A DNA stretch of 64,000 bases from Irpex lacteus. Its lineage: Eukaryota; Basidiomycota; Agaricomycetes; Polyporales; Irpicaceae. The DNA lies in the NCBI GenBank assembly GCA_001986395.2, contig MQVO02000002.1, positions 3,100,001 to 3,164,000 on the forward strand. The letters are read 5' to 3'. The notes below the pieces were generated by a model, which saw only the letters and a list, made by a program, of their open reading frames with translations, did not search any database and was not told the DNA's origin. The translations under genes and the position numbers were made by a program. Shown one piece after another: positions 48,240 through 58,979 of the stretch (the first letter of the stretch is position 1; every line of letters starts with the position of its first letter).

Positions 48240-49907
48240 ATGGATGCATCACCGTACGCGGTTTCCGCGCGTTATCTGTACGTTACAGTGTCCCTTTGAC
48301 TGGAACGCCCCTTATCACTTATTTTTTAGCTTGGATTCCAAGTACTATTCTCTGGCTTCATGTGGTATGTGCCACCATACTTATCTTCATGATGACCTAC
48401 AACTAACACTTGTTATAGTCATGCTATTCTACGACATGATCCTCACGTTCGAAGACGAAGTCAATAAGATATGGTCGCAGCGCTTCACTAGCGTCACAGT
48501 ATTGTGGTTTATGGTAGATGTGTTGACTCAATCGCGCCAGTGAGGGACGTCGTTACTCATGGATATCCAAGAATCGATACCTAACACCATTCGGGTACAT
48601 TATCGTGATAATAAGTAGGTGTCATTGTTTATATACCTGAAAAGTGTATATCTGAAGTCGGGTTTCACCCAGGTTGGCACGATCCAAGTTGGAGTACATC
48701 AACTTGTGACCGTTACGTCATGTTTCCCGAGATACTCAAGATATTCACTGCTACAACAGTCGGTAGTATGTGTCACAAGCCTTCCTAGGCTAAATCACAC
48801 TGCTGATACGTCTCTAACACAGTCATCTTCATCCTTCGTCTGTACGCGGTATACCAAAGGAGTCGAGCCGTATTGATTGGTTTCAGTGCCTTGCTCGCGA
48901 CAGAATTATCTCTTAAAATAGTGAGAACATAATAATGCATCAGGGTTTTGCTCATGTTGGTCCAGTGGTCTTTTACAGGTGGTATAAGGTTGCAACTACC
49001 ACCAGGTGTGTAATCTCTGTATTCTGCTTGCAATAGATAGATCGTTCATGGCTCATCCCAGGTCTTGTTGGATGTATTCTCGCTGGACGGACAGGCTCGT
49101 AAGTACTTTGTATAATTCAGACATGCGAGACTCTTACGCGGTTCTCAATTCTGGCGCAACCAAGCAATCGGTTAATGTTCACTTGGGTGGCAGAATTAGC
49201 GTTCGGTCAGTACTGATTGGCTGTTTGAAAATAAATTACGTTTAGTTGACCTGTTCTCTAGATACTTGCGTGTTTCTCGCTATGGTATACAGGACATTAG
49301 ACATATATAGGCGCATCCCGATCACCACGCGAAGGAACTCCATTACTGAAGTGCTCCTGCGAGACGGTAGGCGTGTCATAGAAATTCACCAGAATGCCCA
49401 GGCTAAGATGGACACTAGGTGTTATGTACTTCGGTGTTATTTTCGGAGCAAACCTCGTGACTGTGATGATGTATCTGGTAAGTAAGATCAAGCTAATAAA
49501 CAGTGCTGATTGCTGACTACATCTAGTTTGCTACGGTCGGTACATACTCATATCTAATCTATGCATCACTCAACAATTTCACCCTTGCATATTTAAGCCG
49601 GACTTGAAAGTGATAAACGCAAGCTTTGGCACGCTGTGAGTGTGCATAGTCATCTGCGTCCTCATCTGGCTGAACCATCATCTCTCCCAGCATCACAACA
49701 CTCATGGTCTCTCGACTAATATTGAATCTACGCCTGTCTGCCTTTCGCTACGACACCGACACCATTGGTCCACCGCATCTACCGCGACACGCTCACAAGA
49801 GAGAAGCCCATCCCGCACGCCCTTCACCTGGCATACCCATGTCTATATTCAGGGTCACTAATAGTACGAAGGACGGCTCTATAACTCACGATGATGTGAA
49901 GGAATGA
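48240..49907 (+). CDS. DUF6533-like multi-pass membrane protein
   Basis: Small exons with consistent phases: 48240-48277, 48330-48364, 48419-48513, 48572-48614, 48673-48762, 48823-48920, 48966-49005 and 49062-49098, then at least three more up to the stop at 49907. The N-terminal hallmark is Y(Y/F)..YDMILTFEDEVNKIW followed by NRYLTPFGYIIVII. Later segments are LRLYAVYQRSRAVLIGFSALLATELSLKIW, LPPGLVGCILAGRTG, VMYFGVIFGANLVTVMMYL and a C-terminal LMVSRLILNLR. This pattern matches a large agaricomycete family of about seven hydrophobic helices whose function is unknown. The 3' exons (49250 onward) are less certain than the first eight. Confidence 0.75.
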
Positions 49908-50639
49908 GAACACACGTAAACTTGAACGCTTCAGCCAGTGTAGGTTGGGAATAGAAAGTATGTCTGCTATTCACGATATGTATATTACAACTCACGTGAC
50001 ATACGACCTTCGACATCCTTTGGCCATCAGCCCCGCGGTACTGTGTCAGGCTGCCTAAGCCTCGATATCCAGGATATCCGTCTATGTGGGCTACTATGAC
50101 TAACGCTCCGTGCTTGAGCTCTTCCGTTCACGTCGACCTGTCACTTTGAGTTCAGTCATTATGTTTGCTTACTGAATCTGCAGGTTACACCGCGTTTATC
50201 GATACGTTCAGACGCGCTTCCTACGCTCACTTCGCTTCAGGTCAAACAAGGTGTGTGACGACAGAAAAGCCAGAGCTTTTGATATCTCATTTCCGTGTGA
50301 ATGAGCAATGGCGACCAAGTATTCATTCAGAGCAGTGCCTAGGGACGAAATCGAGACTCGAGTTCGGGTGTCAGACCGAGCTTCCAGATATTCACTATAA
50401 GGCAGCGGAGCATCTGCCAGAAATATGAAAACGTTGCCGTCATTCCCGTATCTGCTCTAACAATGCACATAGCCGACGTCCGCCACTGGTAGTCTATGCG
50501 ACGTGTTCAGCATACTGTTATCAAGGTATGTACGAACGTTCTCTACTCTGGCGTTGATGGTAGCGCTTTTATTTGGGTATAAGATCTGCAGAGCAGCCTC
50601 AAGCTCGAAGCCATTCTCTTTATGAGTTATATTTGAAAG
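49908..50639. other. Intergenic region, nothing supported
   Basis: It includes the promoter of the NTF2-like gene; a tataag-like element lies about 60 bp before its ATG. No coding sequence is recognised. Confidence 0.45.
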
Positions 50640-51323
50640 ATGGCCAAACTTTCGACGCTCGTCGCGGCAGTACTCTGCTTCACATCCATCGCTTCGAGTT
50701 TCCCCAGCACCACCTCCCAACCCACCACCATTCCACCCCCTAATAACTTGACACTCATCGACTGGGCAGAATCCCGAATCACCGCCCTCTTCCAAGCGAC
50801 CAACGTACCCAACTTCGACAACGCCGTCAGTGCCTACCTGGCGAAGGACGTCGAGCTCATCATCGTGAACGGGGAGAAGCTCACGCGGGAGGAGTATGTC
50901 GCACGCCTGCATACCTCGAGGGAAGTCTTCGATGGCGCCACGGTTAGGTATATCGGTGCCGTCGAGGTTCCAGACGAGGATGGTAATGAGGACGTAAGTG
51001 TGTTCAGGCAGGATTTGCTCTACACGACCGCAGGCTGAGAGTTGTGATTTAGTCCGGTGAGGTGGGTGTGTTCTTCAGAGCGCACATCACAGAGAACGTT
51101 GAGTCCGAGGGAAAGCCGTTGATGGAGACGGCAGTGTGCTCGTTCAACATGAAGTAAGAAGGCTGTTTCATTTGTTTCCCAGTTGAAATAGTCCTGAGTG
51201 ATATCTTGCAGGATTGTGCAGGACCCCTCACTACATCCTCCCCAAGGAGACCATAAATACTTTGAGCGTAGGAGGGTAGCTACTCTGACGACGGTCTATA
51301 CCCGAGTTCAAGACTCTTCATAA
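50640..51323 (+). CDS. Secreted NTF2/SnoaL-like small protein
   Basis: Three exons (50640-50993, 51053-51153, 51212-51323) give 188 residues. The first ~20 (MAKLSTLVAAVLCFTSIAS) are a signal peptide. The rest has the shape of an NTF2/SnoaL-like alpha+beta barrel: LIDWAESRITALFQATNVPNFDNAVSAYLAKDVELIIVNGEKLTREEYVARLH, then VFFRAHITEN and ETAVCSFNMK, then RRRVATLTTVYTRVQ. Exon lengths and phases match the gene at 57549-58156 (exon 2 is 101 nt in both), so the two are paralogues. Ligand and function are unknown. A second candidate terminal exon lies downstream at 51419-51500. Confidence 0.8.
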
Positions 51324-51418
51324 CGAGATCGTCGATATAATCTCATTTGCCGTGTTATGTGGAGTGTTTTCAGTTGTGTTCAACGAATGGAATATGTATT
51401 GTTCGAGCGTATATCTAG

Positions 51419-51500
51419 CAAAATGGACAATAAACACTTTGAACGTAGGAGGGTGGCTACTCTGAAGACGGTCTACACACGAGAACAAGATTCTCAATAA
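51419..51500 (+). other. Duplicated alternative terminal exon of the NTF2-like gene
   Basis: An acceptor (tatatctag, ending 51418) is followed by a frame compatible with the donor at 51154. It reads NKHFERRRVATLKTVYTREQDSQ and stops at TAA 51498-51500. It is a near copy of the terminal exon at 51250-51323 (HKYFERRRVATLTTVYTRVQDSS). Several of the differences are synonymous and the frame is intact, so it could be a mutually exclusive 3' exon. Confidence 0.55.
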
Positions 51501-51648
51501 CTCTTGTAGCCAGATCTTCTTCGGTATACAACAAGTTCTGTTCATTCGATTCGTCACAGACAAAGCGTTCAGATGTAAAGCATACGAAGTATCCATTATC
51601 TGAGCATGTTCAAGTTACAAATCATAGCACATAAATATGTGTATTCAA

Positions 51649-51920
51649 GGCGCATGTTAGTTTCCCTCCCTCGCAGGAGGTACTTATCCCGAGGACCACG
51701 AAAAGGTCTGCGCCAGGACAGCCTGCCCGCCTCTTCCCCTTCCTCTCCCACCGAGCAGGCTGCCCTCCCTCGGGAAGGGTTAGTACTCACCACACACAAA
51801 GATAAAAAAGAAAAATTACCACCGCAGAAGACAAACAGACCGCTAGACGAGTAAGGGCCATGACCTCCTGACCCGCCTAGTGGCGGTCGCCTACCGAGGT
51901 ATCCGTCCGTCCAGGTCGGA
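51649..51920 (+). repeat. Interspersed repeat, copy B
   Basis: It matches the reverse complement of 62992-63234 over its whole length: gcgcatgtt(a/g)gtttccctcc, ggtacttatcccgaggaccacgaaaaggtctgcgccaggacagcc, ggctgccctccctcgggaagg, ttagtactcac, an A-rich segment, acagaccgc(t/c)agacgagt and gggccatgacc. Copy A at 19744-20030 shares the first two-thirds. Confidence 0.85.
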
Positions 51921-52159
51921 AAGAAAAGCCCCCAGAGCCCAATGTCAAAAGGAAAAACACCCCAGAGCCCAAACATTACACCCAATTTTCGATATTTAAG
52001 TCGCAAAGTCGAAGGCTTCAAACAACGAGGCCCATTAAACCCCGATGCCGTCCACCCACAACCCCGAGGCAAAGCCCCCCAAGCTCAAGCTTCCAACGGT
52101 AGTCGCACACACTACCGTCTTCCACTCTCGCATGGAGGGCCTGCCCCATTATACGACTG

Positions 52160-52270
52160 CACCCCCAGGTCCCCGTTGATAAGCCCCCTGAGCCCATTGA
52201 CAAGCCCCCAGAACCCAATGATAATCCCCCAGAACCCGATACCAATCCCCCAGAGCCCAATATTAATAGT
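52160..52270 (+). repeat. 21-bp tandem repeat
   Basis: About five units of 21 bp (cccattgacaagcccccagaa, cccaatgataatcccccagaa, cccgataccaatcccccagag and variants). One related unit pair lies at 51930-51975. Plus-strand translation gives PQNPMII-type heptads, the minus strand GFWGIII-type heptads. Confidence 0.75.
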
Positions 52271-52283
52271 GCTGAACGAGCAC

Positions 52284-53662
52284 CTAGCAAACGCTAGGCG
52301 CCGCGTTCTCGACGCCGCACAACGCCGCGCGCAACGAGCCAGAAGACGAAAGCGTACCCAAGCCAGTAGCTCCAAGCTTCGTAGCCACGAGGTCGACCTC
52401 CATCGGAGCGTCCTCGTCCATAGCGACCGTGGCAACATCAGTCGCACCAATCGTAGTAGCAGTCGAGCGAAGGACCTTAACTTCCTTCTCGAACGCGTCC
52501 CTCTCCTTCTTGACGTCGGCGAACTGCACGCGGAGCTTCGAAATGTACTCCGTAGCCTTCGCGCGGTCCTTGGCCGAGTTATTCGTGCTCGTCGTCCTGA
52601 GCAGCTCGAACTTCACCGTAAGGTCCGCGAGCTTCTTCTCCGCCACCTTCCTCCCCGCGTCCGCCCTATTCACCGCCAACTTCGCCGCCTCCATATGCTT
52701 CCTCGCGTTCTGGCTCTTATGCAACTCCGCCTCGAGTTTCTGCACCTTGACGTTAAGCCCCTCGTCCTGGTCGCGCACGAGCGAGCTGATCTGCGCTTTG
52801 AGCGCAGCGGTCTCCTTGACGGAGACACCGAGCTTCTTGAGGTGCAGCTTCGCGCGGGACTCGATGAGGTGGACGTTGCTCTTCAGCGCCTGGTACTTCT
52901 GGTCCAGCACCTCCCTCTCCGCCTTCAGCTTGTTGATCCGCGTGACCATGTCGCCCCGCTCCATCAACGCGCTCCGGAGACGCTCCTCTTGGAACTTGAG
53001 GCGTTCTTCGGCTTTGAGTCGGTCGGCGCGCTCCATCTCGTACTTGAGGTCCATCTCGACGATGTCCATCATGTCGCCTTCTGCTTCTTCCTTCTCCAGT
53101 AACGCCTGCTTCAGCTGCTTCTTCAATTCCTCGTTCTCCGCTAAGGCCTCCTTCAACTTCCGCTCCGAGTCCTCCTTCACCCCTCGGACCTCCATCGCGG
53201 CCTTCGTGCGTTTCTTCTTCTCCAGGCGGGCCTTCCTGAGCTCGTTGGCGTGTGTGGCAGCCATGGACTCGAGTCGCTGGTGGAAGTCATTCTGGTACGT
53301 CCGCGCCTGCTCGAGCTGGAGGGAGACCATTTCGAGCTCGTAGGTCTTGGCGTCGAGCGCAGCCTGGGTGGACGTCAGGGCCTGCGCCTGAGAGGCGATC
53401 TTCTCCTCCCGGTTCTTGAGTTCTGTGGTGTATGCGCTGAGTTGCTGAGTGTCTGCGCCAAGGCGGCCGCTGAGGTCAGCCATCTTGGCTTCCATGGTTG
53501 CAAACTGTAGTAAGACGGACGTTAGCAGATGGTTGATATATAAAAATAATGAAGACGTACCGTTTCCGAATCCAGTCCTGTCACCATACCGCCTTCAAAG
53601 GCCGAGGACTGGGTCGCGATAGCAAAGTCGGTCATGGTAAGGTTCATGTTAAAGGTATCCAT
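52284..53662 (-). CDS. Long coiled-coil protein
   Basis: Two exons (53561-53662, 52284-53504) give 440 residues. From about residue 40 to 380 the sequence is nearly continuous heptad-patterned coiled coil rich in Glu, Lys, Leu and Ala (EELKKQLKQALLEKEEAEGDMMDIVEMDLKYEMERADRL and following). The N-terminal 35 residues and C-terminal 60 (Ala/Ser/Thr-rich, ending NAAPSVC) are non-helical. No motor or enzyme domain is seen. A structural or tethering role is plausible but only inferred. The antisense strand is also open for 386 codons, a consequence of codon composition. Confidence 0.85.
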
Positions 53663-54255
53663 GCTTAGCCTGCTAAGATGTGTGTGTGGTGTAGTAGTGT
53701 GGTGTGTGAGTGTGAGTGAGTGATGTAGATGAGAAAGAGAAAGAGAATGTGAAAGGAGAGAACTCGTCTTGCGTTTACGTTCGTATTTAAGCATCGCGGA
53801 TGACTACCGCATCTGGCAAACCGACATAACAATCTCATGTCAACGACAGTGCACACATAGGAGCCTTTTGAGACATACGACGTGCTTCTTCCGAGGGATG
53901 CAGAAGCATGGCATCCTGCGGTAGAAGCACGTTAGTACGCCGCCTCCTGTTTCACAAGAGACTTCTCAACTTCTCATCGTAGAATGCAAGATTAGATTCT
54001 AGATGTGAAGCCAATCTCACATTCCACGATTTGAGCGAAGAATCGCGTCCAAGTTCAAGACGGTTTTGTGACGCGGTCAGCCTTCCAAGTTAGACGCGTC
54101 ACGGTCACGTGCACTGTTGATCCGGCGGTACGTGTAAAGTGGGCGTCTCTTAGCTAGTGCCAGTGCGTGTTAACCGTGTCGGACGACTCGCAGTGACGTG
54201 CCACCAATTAAGGACTAGGCCGACAACAAGCTCAGGGTGCTCGTCGTCGTGACAC
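53663..54255. promoter_or_regulatory. Divergent promoter region with GT-rich microsatellite
   Basis: It separates the coiled-coil gene (minus) from the EI24-type gene (plus). A gtgtgtg/gagtg microsatellite occupies 53680-53725. A minus-strand TTAAATAC element at 53784-53791 is ~125 bp upstream of the coiled-coil ATG. A segment near 54100-54120 has the palindromic gtcacgtgcac. Confidence 0.45.
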
Positions 54256-55823
54256 ATGTCGTACTCAGGGAACACCGCGGGATTCGGGCATCATGCACAC
54301 TCCCCGAGGTCGGCGTATCCTACGTTCCTCTCTGTGCAAGAGACGGGCCTGCTCCAGCTCAAGGCTGCCGGCAAGGGTCTCTTGGATGCCTTTCGTTGGG
54401 ATGTCGTAGCCCGTTTGATGGCCCGGTACGAGTGTAATTAACTGATGAAGCTGCTATACTTACAATAATTTTGTTTCTAGTGACGCAGAAGTCCGATCAA
54501 ACATTCTAAAGTCCTTCCTCCTCAACCTTGTCTCCCTGACCTCCATCTACTTCTTCGACCTCCTGCTCTCTCCACTGACACACGAGCACCCACACTGGCT
54601 ACGGAGGAACATCGGATGGTTCTACCAGATCTTATGGCTGTTCCCCGTAATGGGTGCATCGCTGTATCTCAACGTACATTTCTCTTTATCTCACCTCACC
54701 TCATTCACTTACCTTCATCATAGAGCTCATGGTCAAGCCAACTAGCCAACCGCACCTTCGCCCTACACCACGGCTCCCGCTCTCGCGCCCAAGCACCCGC
54801 AACATACTCCGGCATCCTCAACTCCATCGCGACATCCGCCTATCGCGGCGTCATGATATTCACTGCCGTCATCGTGTCGTTTGCACTGCAATATATACCG
54901 TTCGTGGGCCCTGCGGCGGGGTTCGGGTTCATGTCGTGGATTGACGCGTGAGTTTCTTTTTGTTGTTTGCGCATTGGTGAAGAGTGTGGCTGAATAGATC
55001 ATTTTTGGTCTTGCAGATATTATTGCTTCGAGTAAGCTTATTACATTATCACTCTGATATACCAGAGTCCTGATTCATTTGAAAGATTCACATGGATCGC
55101 ACGAGGATACCCACTAGCGAGACGCCTCCGTTTCCTCGAAGAACGATGGGCGTATTTCCTCGCCTTCGGTCAGTCACTCTCTTGCTCCTAAGACTTTCTT
55201 CAGCACGAAAATTCAAATCAATGCTCTATACTCTAGGACTTCCACCAACAGCACTTTGCATGTGGGGCAGCACACTCGCCAACGCAGCCATCTTCGCACT
55301 CGTATACCCCGCCGTACGTCCCTCCCCCTTCTCTCCCTCTCCTCCCCACTCCTCCCTCTAACCCCCCGCCCTCTCTCTCTCACACTAACACACTTATACT
55401 CACATCCAAAAACAGTACATAATAATGGCAATGCACGCCCGCCCCCTCCCCCTCGACCCCTACAACCCCTCCCCATCCACCTCCGGCACAGACGTGATCC
55501 GCCACCCATCACCATACATACCCATCCGCCTCCCCGTGTTCACGCTCGTGGTGTGGCTGAACGACTTGTTGGTGCGGGTTATCAGTCTTGTTGGTGTAGC
55601 TGGCGGGCGTCCACGGTCGAATATGAGTTATGGTGGGAATTCGAGGTTTGATAGTATGAGTATGGGGGGAAGGGGGGATGTTGATAGTGTGGAGAGCGCG
55701 GAGGAGGGGGAGGCTGTTCCGCTTGAGACTTTCAGCAATCCCACACCGTCTACAAAGGGTACGAGGATTAGGGTTAGTAGGGGGGCGAGGGGTGGGGAGA
55801 GGAGCTCGAGGAAGGTTGACTGA
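54256..55823 (+). CDS. EI24-domain integral membrane protein
   Basis: Starts MSYSGNTAGFGHHAH with exon 54256-54425. Later exons encode SVQETGLLQLKAAGKGLLDAFRWDVV, then hydrophobic segments (ILKSFLLNLVSLTSIYFFDLLLSP; WFYQILWLFPVMGASLYLN; GVMIFTAVIVSFALQYIPFVGPAAGF), YYCFEF.W and LCMWGSTLANAAIFALVYPAYIIMAMHARPLP. This order is that of etoposide-induced 2.4 (EI24/PIG8) domain proteins, multi-pass ER membrane proteins linked in animals to autophagy. The final ~110 residues are hydrophilic, Gly/Ser/Arg-rich and basic. The 5' boundary has an alternative overlapping frame, but this ATG leads into the conserved part. Confidence 0.85.
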
Positions 55824-55988
55824 TGTATGCGGACGGAAGGGAGGGTTGATGTGGGAATGGAATGACGATGACTATACATGACTGTCTGCTCTTTTTTTTC
55901 AATGGACCGCTCACTTCTCTTGGATCTCACTGTACTCTAACATATGTTGGCATTTTACCATAGCATGACCTACAACGTACGCGTGTAC
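55824..55988. other. Short convergent 3' region
   Basis: The EI24-type gene (plus) and Sen34 (minus) converge here with only 165 bp between stop codons. It should hold both poly(A) sites. Confidence 0.5.
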
Positions 55989-57185
55989 TCAACCAAACCC
56001 AGCCCACTCAACAGAATAATACCGCACCTCCCCCTTCTCCTCGTCCCACCCACACAAAAGATGCGCCTTCTTCGTCGCAGTGCCGAGCCTCCCGTGAGCG
56101 ACGATCTCCATCGGTTTGATGGCGGATGTGGTTGACTCGATGACGCTGGCGGCGAAGTGCGAGTGATAGCGTAGCGGGTCGCCTGTCAAAAATGAGTGAG
56201 TATTAATATTTAGCACATGCAGAGACCAACATGGGGGGGGGGGGGGGGAAGAAAGGAAGAGAACAGCGACATACCAGGATACACCAAAAAATCCGCCCCA
56301 AACCTAATCCCGCCCCCCATATAATGCCCCTTCTCCCACAAATCGCGATACACGGCGCACTTTGCGCGTTCGAACGGGGTAGACGGGTACGTCCATATGC
56401 CCGCTGCTTTCGCGTCGTCTATCGTCGCGTACGTCGTTTCTACTTCCGAAGAGGAGTACCAGGGAAGGGAGGAGGAGCTGGCGGGGATGGTGACTGTCCA
56501 TGCTGCGTTTGACGATGCGATGCCTGGTGTCTCTGGTGGGGGAGCCGGGGGTTCCGATGAGGGAGGTGGTGTGAACACATCCTCTTCAGTGCCTTCCGCG
56601 AGAGCCTTCGCCCGTGCAGCAGCAGCCCTCTTCTCCTCCCTCTCCCTCCTCTTCCTAACCGCCTCCTCGCTCATCGCCCTCTCCTTCTTCAAACCACCCA
56701 CCGACTCTTTCGCCTCCACCGCCGCGATCTGCGATTTGACTCCTGCTATGCGTTCGGTGTTCCATGCTTCTAGTTGGGAGTGGGAGGGTTGGTGGTGGGC
56801 TGTTGGGTCGTCTACTAGGATTGCTATTCCTGTATCACGAAAGGGAAAAGGTGGAGGTGGGTGTCAATTTTCGGGGTTCTGAAATGGGAAATAAGGATGT
56901 TGCACGCTACATACCTTTTTCGACGAGCAAGACGACCTCTTCTGGTAAAAGCAGCAACGGCACACCGAGGAACACATTCTGTTGAGCGAGATGCGGGAGC
57001 GTCCCGGAGAGCACGCCGCATATGTGGTGGTCTGCGCGGAGGGCTGCTAAATCTGTCCTTCATGTCTCGTTGAGCTTCCTTCTCATAGCAAGTTTGGGGT
57101 ACGATGGAATACCTTCGAGATCCCAGACGTAGGCCTTTTGGTTTGAGACTCGTAATTCGATTTTCTTGTTTGGCGGTGCGGCCAT
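55989..57185 (-). CDS. SEN34: tRNA-splicing endonuclease subunit Sen34
   Basis: Four exons (57113-57185, 56915-57052, 56275-56829, 55989-56182) sum to 960 nt, or 319 residues. The start MAAPPNKKIELRVSNQKAYVWDLE was preferred over an overlapping frame beginning 124 bp upstream because it leads into LRADHHICGVLSGTLPHLAQQNVFLGVPL, the Sen34 N-domain. A charged linker (KRREREEKRAAAARAKALAEG) precedes the nuclease domain. Catalytic triad candidates are Tyr in GGIRFGADFLVYPG, His in YHSHFAASV and Lys in ATKKAHLLCGW. Sen34 cleaves the 3' splice site of intron-containing pre-tRNAs with Sen2, Sen15 and Sen54. The last intron contains a run of 16 C on the coding strand. Confidence 0.93.
56233..56248 (+). 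repeat. Poly-G homopolymer (16 G)
   Basis: A run of 16 G on the plus strand inside the last Sen34 intron. It reads as a poly-C tract on the transcribed strand, about 50 bp upstream of the 3' splice site. Confidence 0.95.
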
Positions 57186-57548
57186 GTTGGAGGAGCTCTT
57201 GCGTTCTTGTACGCGACACCGTGAAAGAGTTCGTGGAATCGTCGCGCACTTTCGCGATTTGGCGAGTGATTCGCACTGGCAGGCTTTCTGGGATAATAAT
57301 TAGTGGCATGCAGGGCAGATGAAGAGCCTCTTTAACACAATACCTGGCTCTTGAAGATGTCGTGGAAGTATTAGTCCAAGTATGCGGTCTAAATGCGGTT
57401 TGCAGATCAGAGTCACAGTGAGATCAGGCTTGCATTTAGCGCTCGAAATCTACGGATCAATCTGTGGCCAGATGAAAGCATGGGAATAATACATCGGTAC
57501 GAGGATTACGCAGATACACAGGATAGTCATAATAAGCTGTACAATAAT
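57186..57548. other. Upstream region of Sen34
   Basis: Short intergenic space between the Sen34 start and the stop of the NTF2-like gene on the same strand. Nothing else is recognised. Confidence 0.45.
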
Positions 57549-58156
57549 TTATGTCTGGTGAGTGGAAGGCAGGTGTCTGACTCTAGTATACACGGTATTT
57601 AAAGCCACCACCCTTCGAGGATCGAAGTGGCCTCCACCCGGCGGAGGTTCGAGAGATGGGTCCTCCTTGATCCTGTGAGATTAAGAGGGTAAATTACTTG
57701 TTCAGTGGAAGATCAAGAGAAAACCGTGCTTACTTCAAGTGGAAGCTGGCAGTGGCCGTCTCTGTGATAGGCTGGCCGTCGATCTCCTCGTTCTCAACGA
57801 TGTGAGCGGTGAAGAATACGCTCACTGCTCCAGCCTATAAACAAAGCTGAGTAATAAATTATGAGAAAACCACTGGCAGATAGCTTTCTGACCTTCTCAC
57901 TACCCTCCTCGTCTTGTACCTCCACAGCATTCAGGAACGTGACCTTCGCAGTCTTGAACGTCCCTCGAGACGCGTGCAGGCGCGTTACATACTCCTCCTT
58001 GGTCAACTGTTTGCCATTAATGATGACAAACTCGACGTCTTTCGCAAGATATTTCACTATGGAGTCGTCGAAATCATCAGAGTTGGCCTCGAAGAGATAT
58101 GTGAGGGTGGTCTTGGCCCATGAGGTGAGGGTTGGGTAGGTGGTGTGGGAAGACAT
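57549..58156 (-). CDS. NTF2/SnoaL-like small protein without signal peptide
   Basis: Three exons (57893-58156, 57734-57834, 57549-57672) give 162 residues. The N-terminus MSSHTTYPTLTSWAKTTL lacks a signal peptide; an ATG seven codons upstream is also in frame. Core elements match the secreted paralogue at 50640 position by position: DDFDDSIVKYLAKDVEFVIINGKQLTKEEYVTRLHASRG, VFFTAHIVEN, ETATASFHLK and RRVVALNTVYTRV. It is presumably cytosolic. Function is unknown. Confidence 0.82.
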
Positions 58157-58979
58157 AGTAGACAGTTTGTGCCGCAAATCAGATGTGCTTCCGGACCTGC
58201 TGTGTACTTCTACAGGCGAGAGGAGATGAGCTTTTTATACCTAGCACCATCCGATCGTGAAGCCGTGCCGCCTCATAGTAGATGATCTTTTTGTGTGATC
58301 GAGACCATGTCGCAGTATTTGATATCGCGACATTGATGTCATATGCTAGGTGTATTAGCTTCAGAGCGTTGTGATGTTGTAGCAGCTACGCACAGTTATC
58401 GCCGTACGTGGTTGTATCTCGTTGCGTCGTCCACAGCACTTGAACTCGAAAGCGATGCTATGGGCGGAGACTACGGATGTCGAGTTCCACGGGTCGGAGC
58501 ACGGTCAGTCGTAGTGTGTGCGCTCCGATATGAGCAGGACTAGGTTGAACCGTGAACCGGGATGCGCATGAGCTCAACGAGCGCGGGCGGGACACAGACA
58601 GTATGAGACGTCTACCCCTGCGTTAGCCATGAAGGTTTTGAAAGAGGAGATTAATATCACAGAAGGTAACGGGAGCATGCAGTGCGAGCATGACATTCTG
58701 CGCCCAAGTGTCATCCATAACCGTATGAGCGCAGGCTTATGGCGGTCACCTGCAACCTCAAGTAATGGCTATGCCACCGCGTTTCTGTCATGCCAGCGTA
58801 TGCTGAAACCTGATACCGCAGAAACAGAACGCAATGCAGTTCTTTGCCGTGATGAAACAACACACGTATATGCATAGTACAAGCCTCAACAATCTGGGAG
58901 TTTTTCACAGCGTTAGCGTCTCGTGGTTGGACATCAGTGACCTTCCACTCACCTCTCCAATACGCTTTGCGATCGCCCG
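58157..58979. other. Intergenic region, nothing else supported
   Basis: Apart from the TATA box above, no feature is recognised. Open frames are short and antisense to one another. Confidence 0.5.
58231..58239 (-). promoter_or_regulatory. TATA box of the NTF2-like gene
   Basis: Minus-strand TATAAAAAG lies about 80 bp upstream of the ATG at 58156, the clearest TATA box in the window. Confidence 0.6.

Larger units (their letters stand above)
51324..52283. other. Intergenic region carrying repeats
   Basis: Outside the alternative exon it holds an interspersed repeat copy (51649-51920) and the heptad-coding repeats at 51930-52270. A long plus-strand open frame beginning at 51942 continues antisense into the coiled-coil gene and is not credible as a gene. 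Confidence 0.5.

Noticed and set aside
51942..53102. 386-codon plus-strand open frame antisense to the coiled-coil gene
   Set aside because: The minus strand gives a regular heptad-patterned coiled coil with a clean intron and start. The plus-strand translation is a Leu/Arg/Val-rich shadow with no start context or homology.
56824..57309. 161-codon minus-strand frame starting MPLIIIPESLPVRITRQ, overlapping Sen34 exons
   Set aside because: The Sen34-type sequence is in another frame starting MAAPPNKKIELRV at 57185 and joins through proper splice sites; the longer frame runs through an intron.
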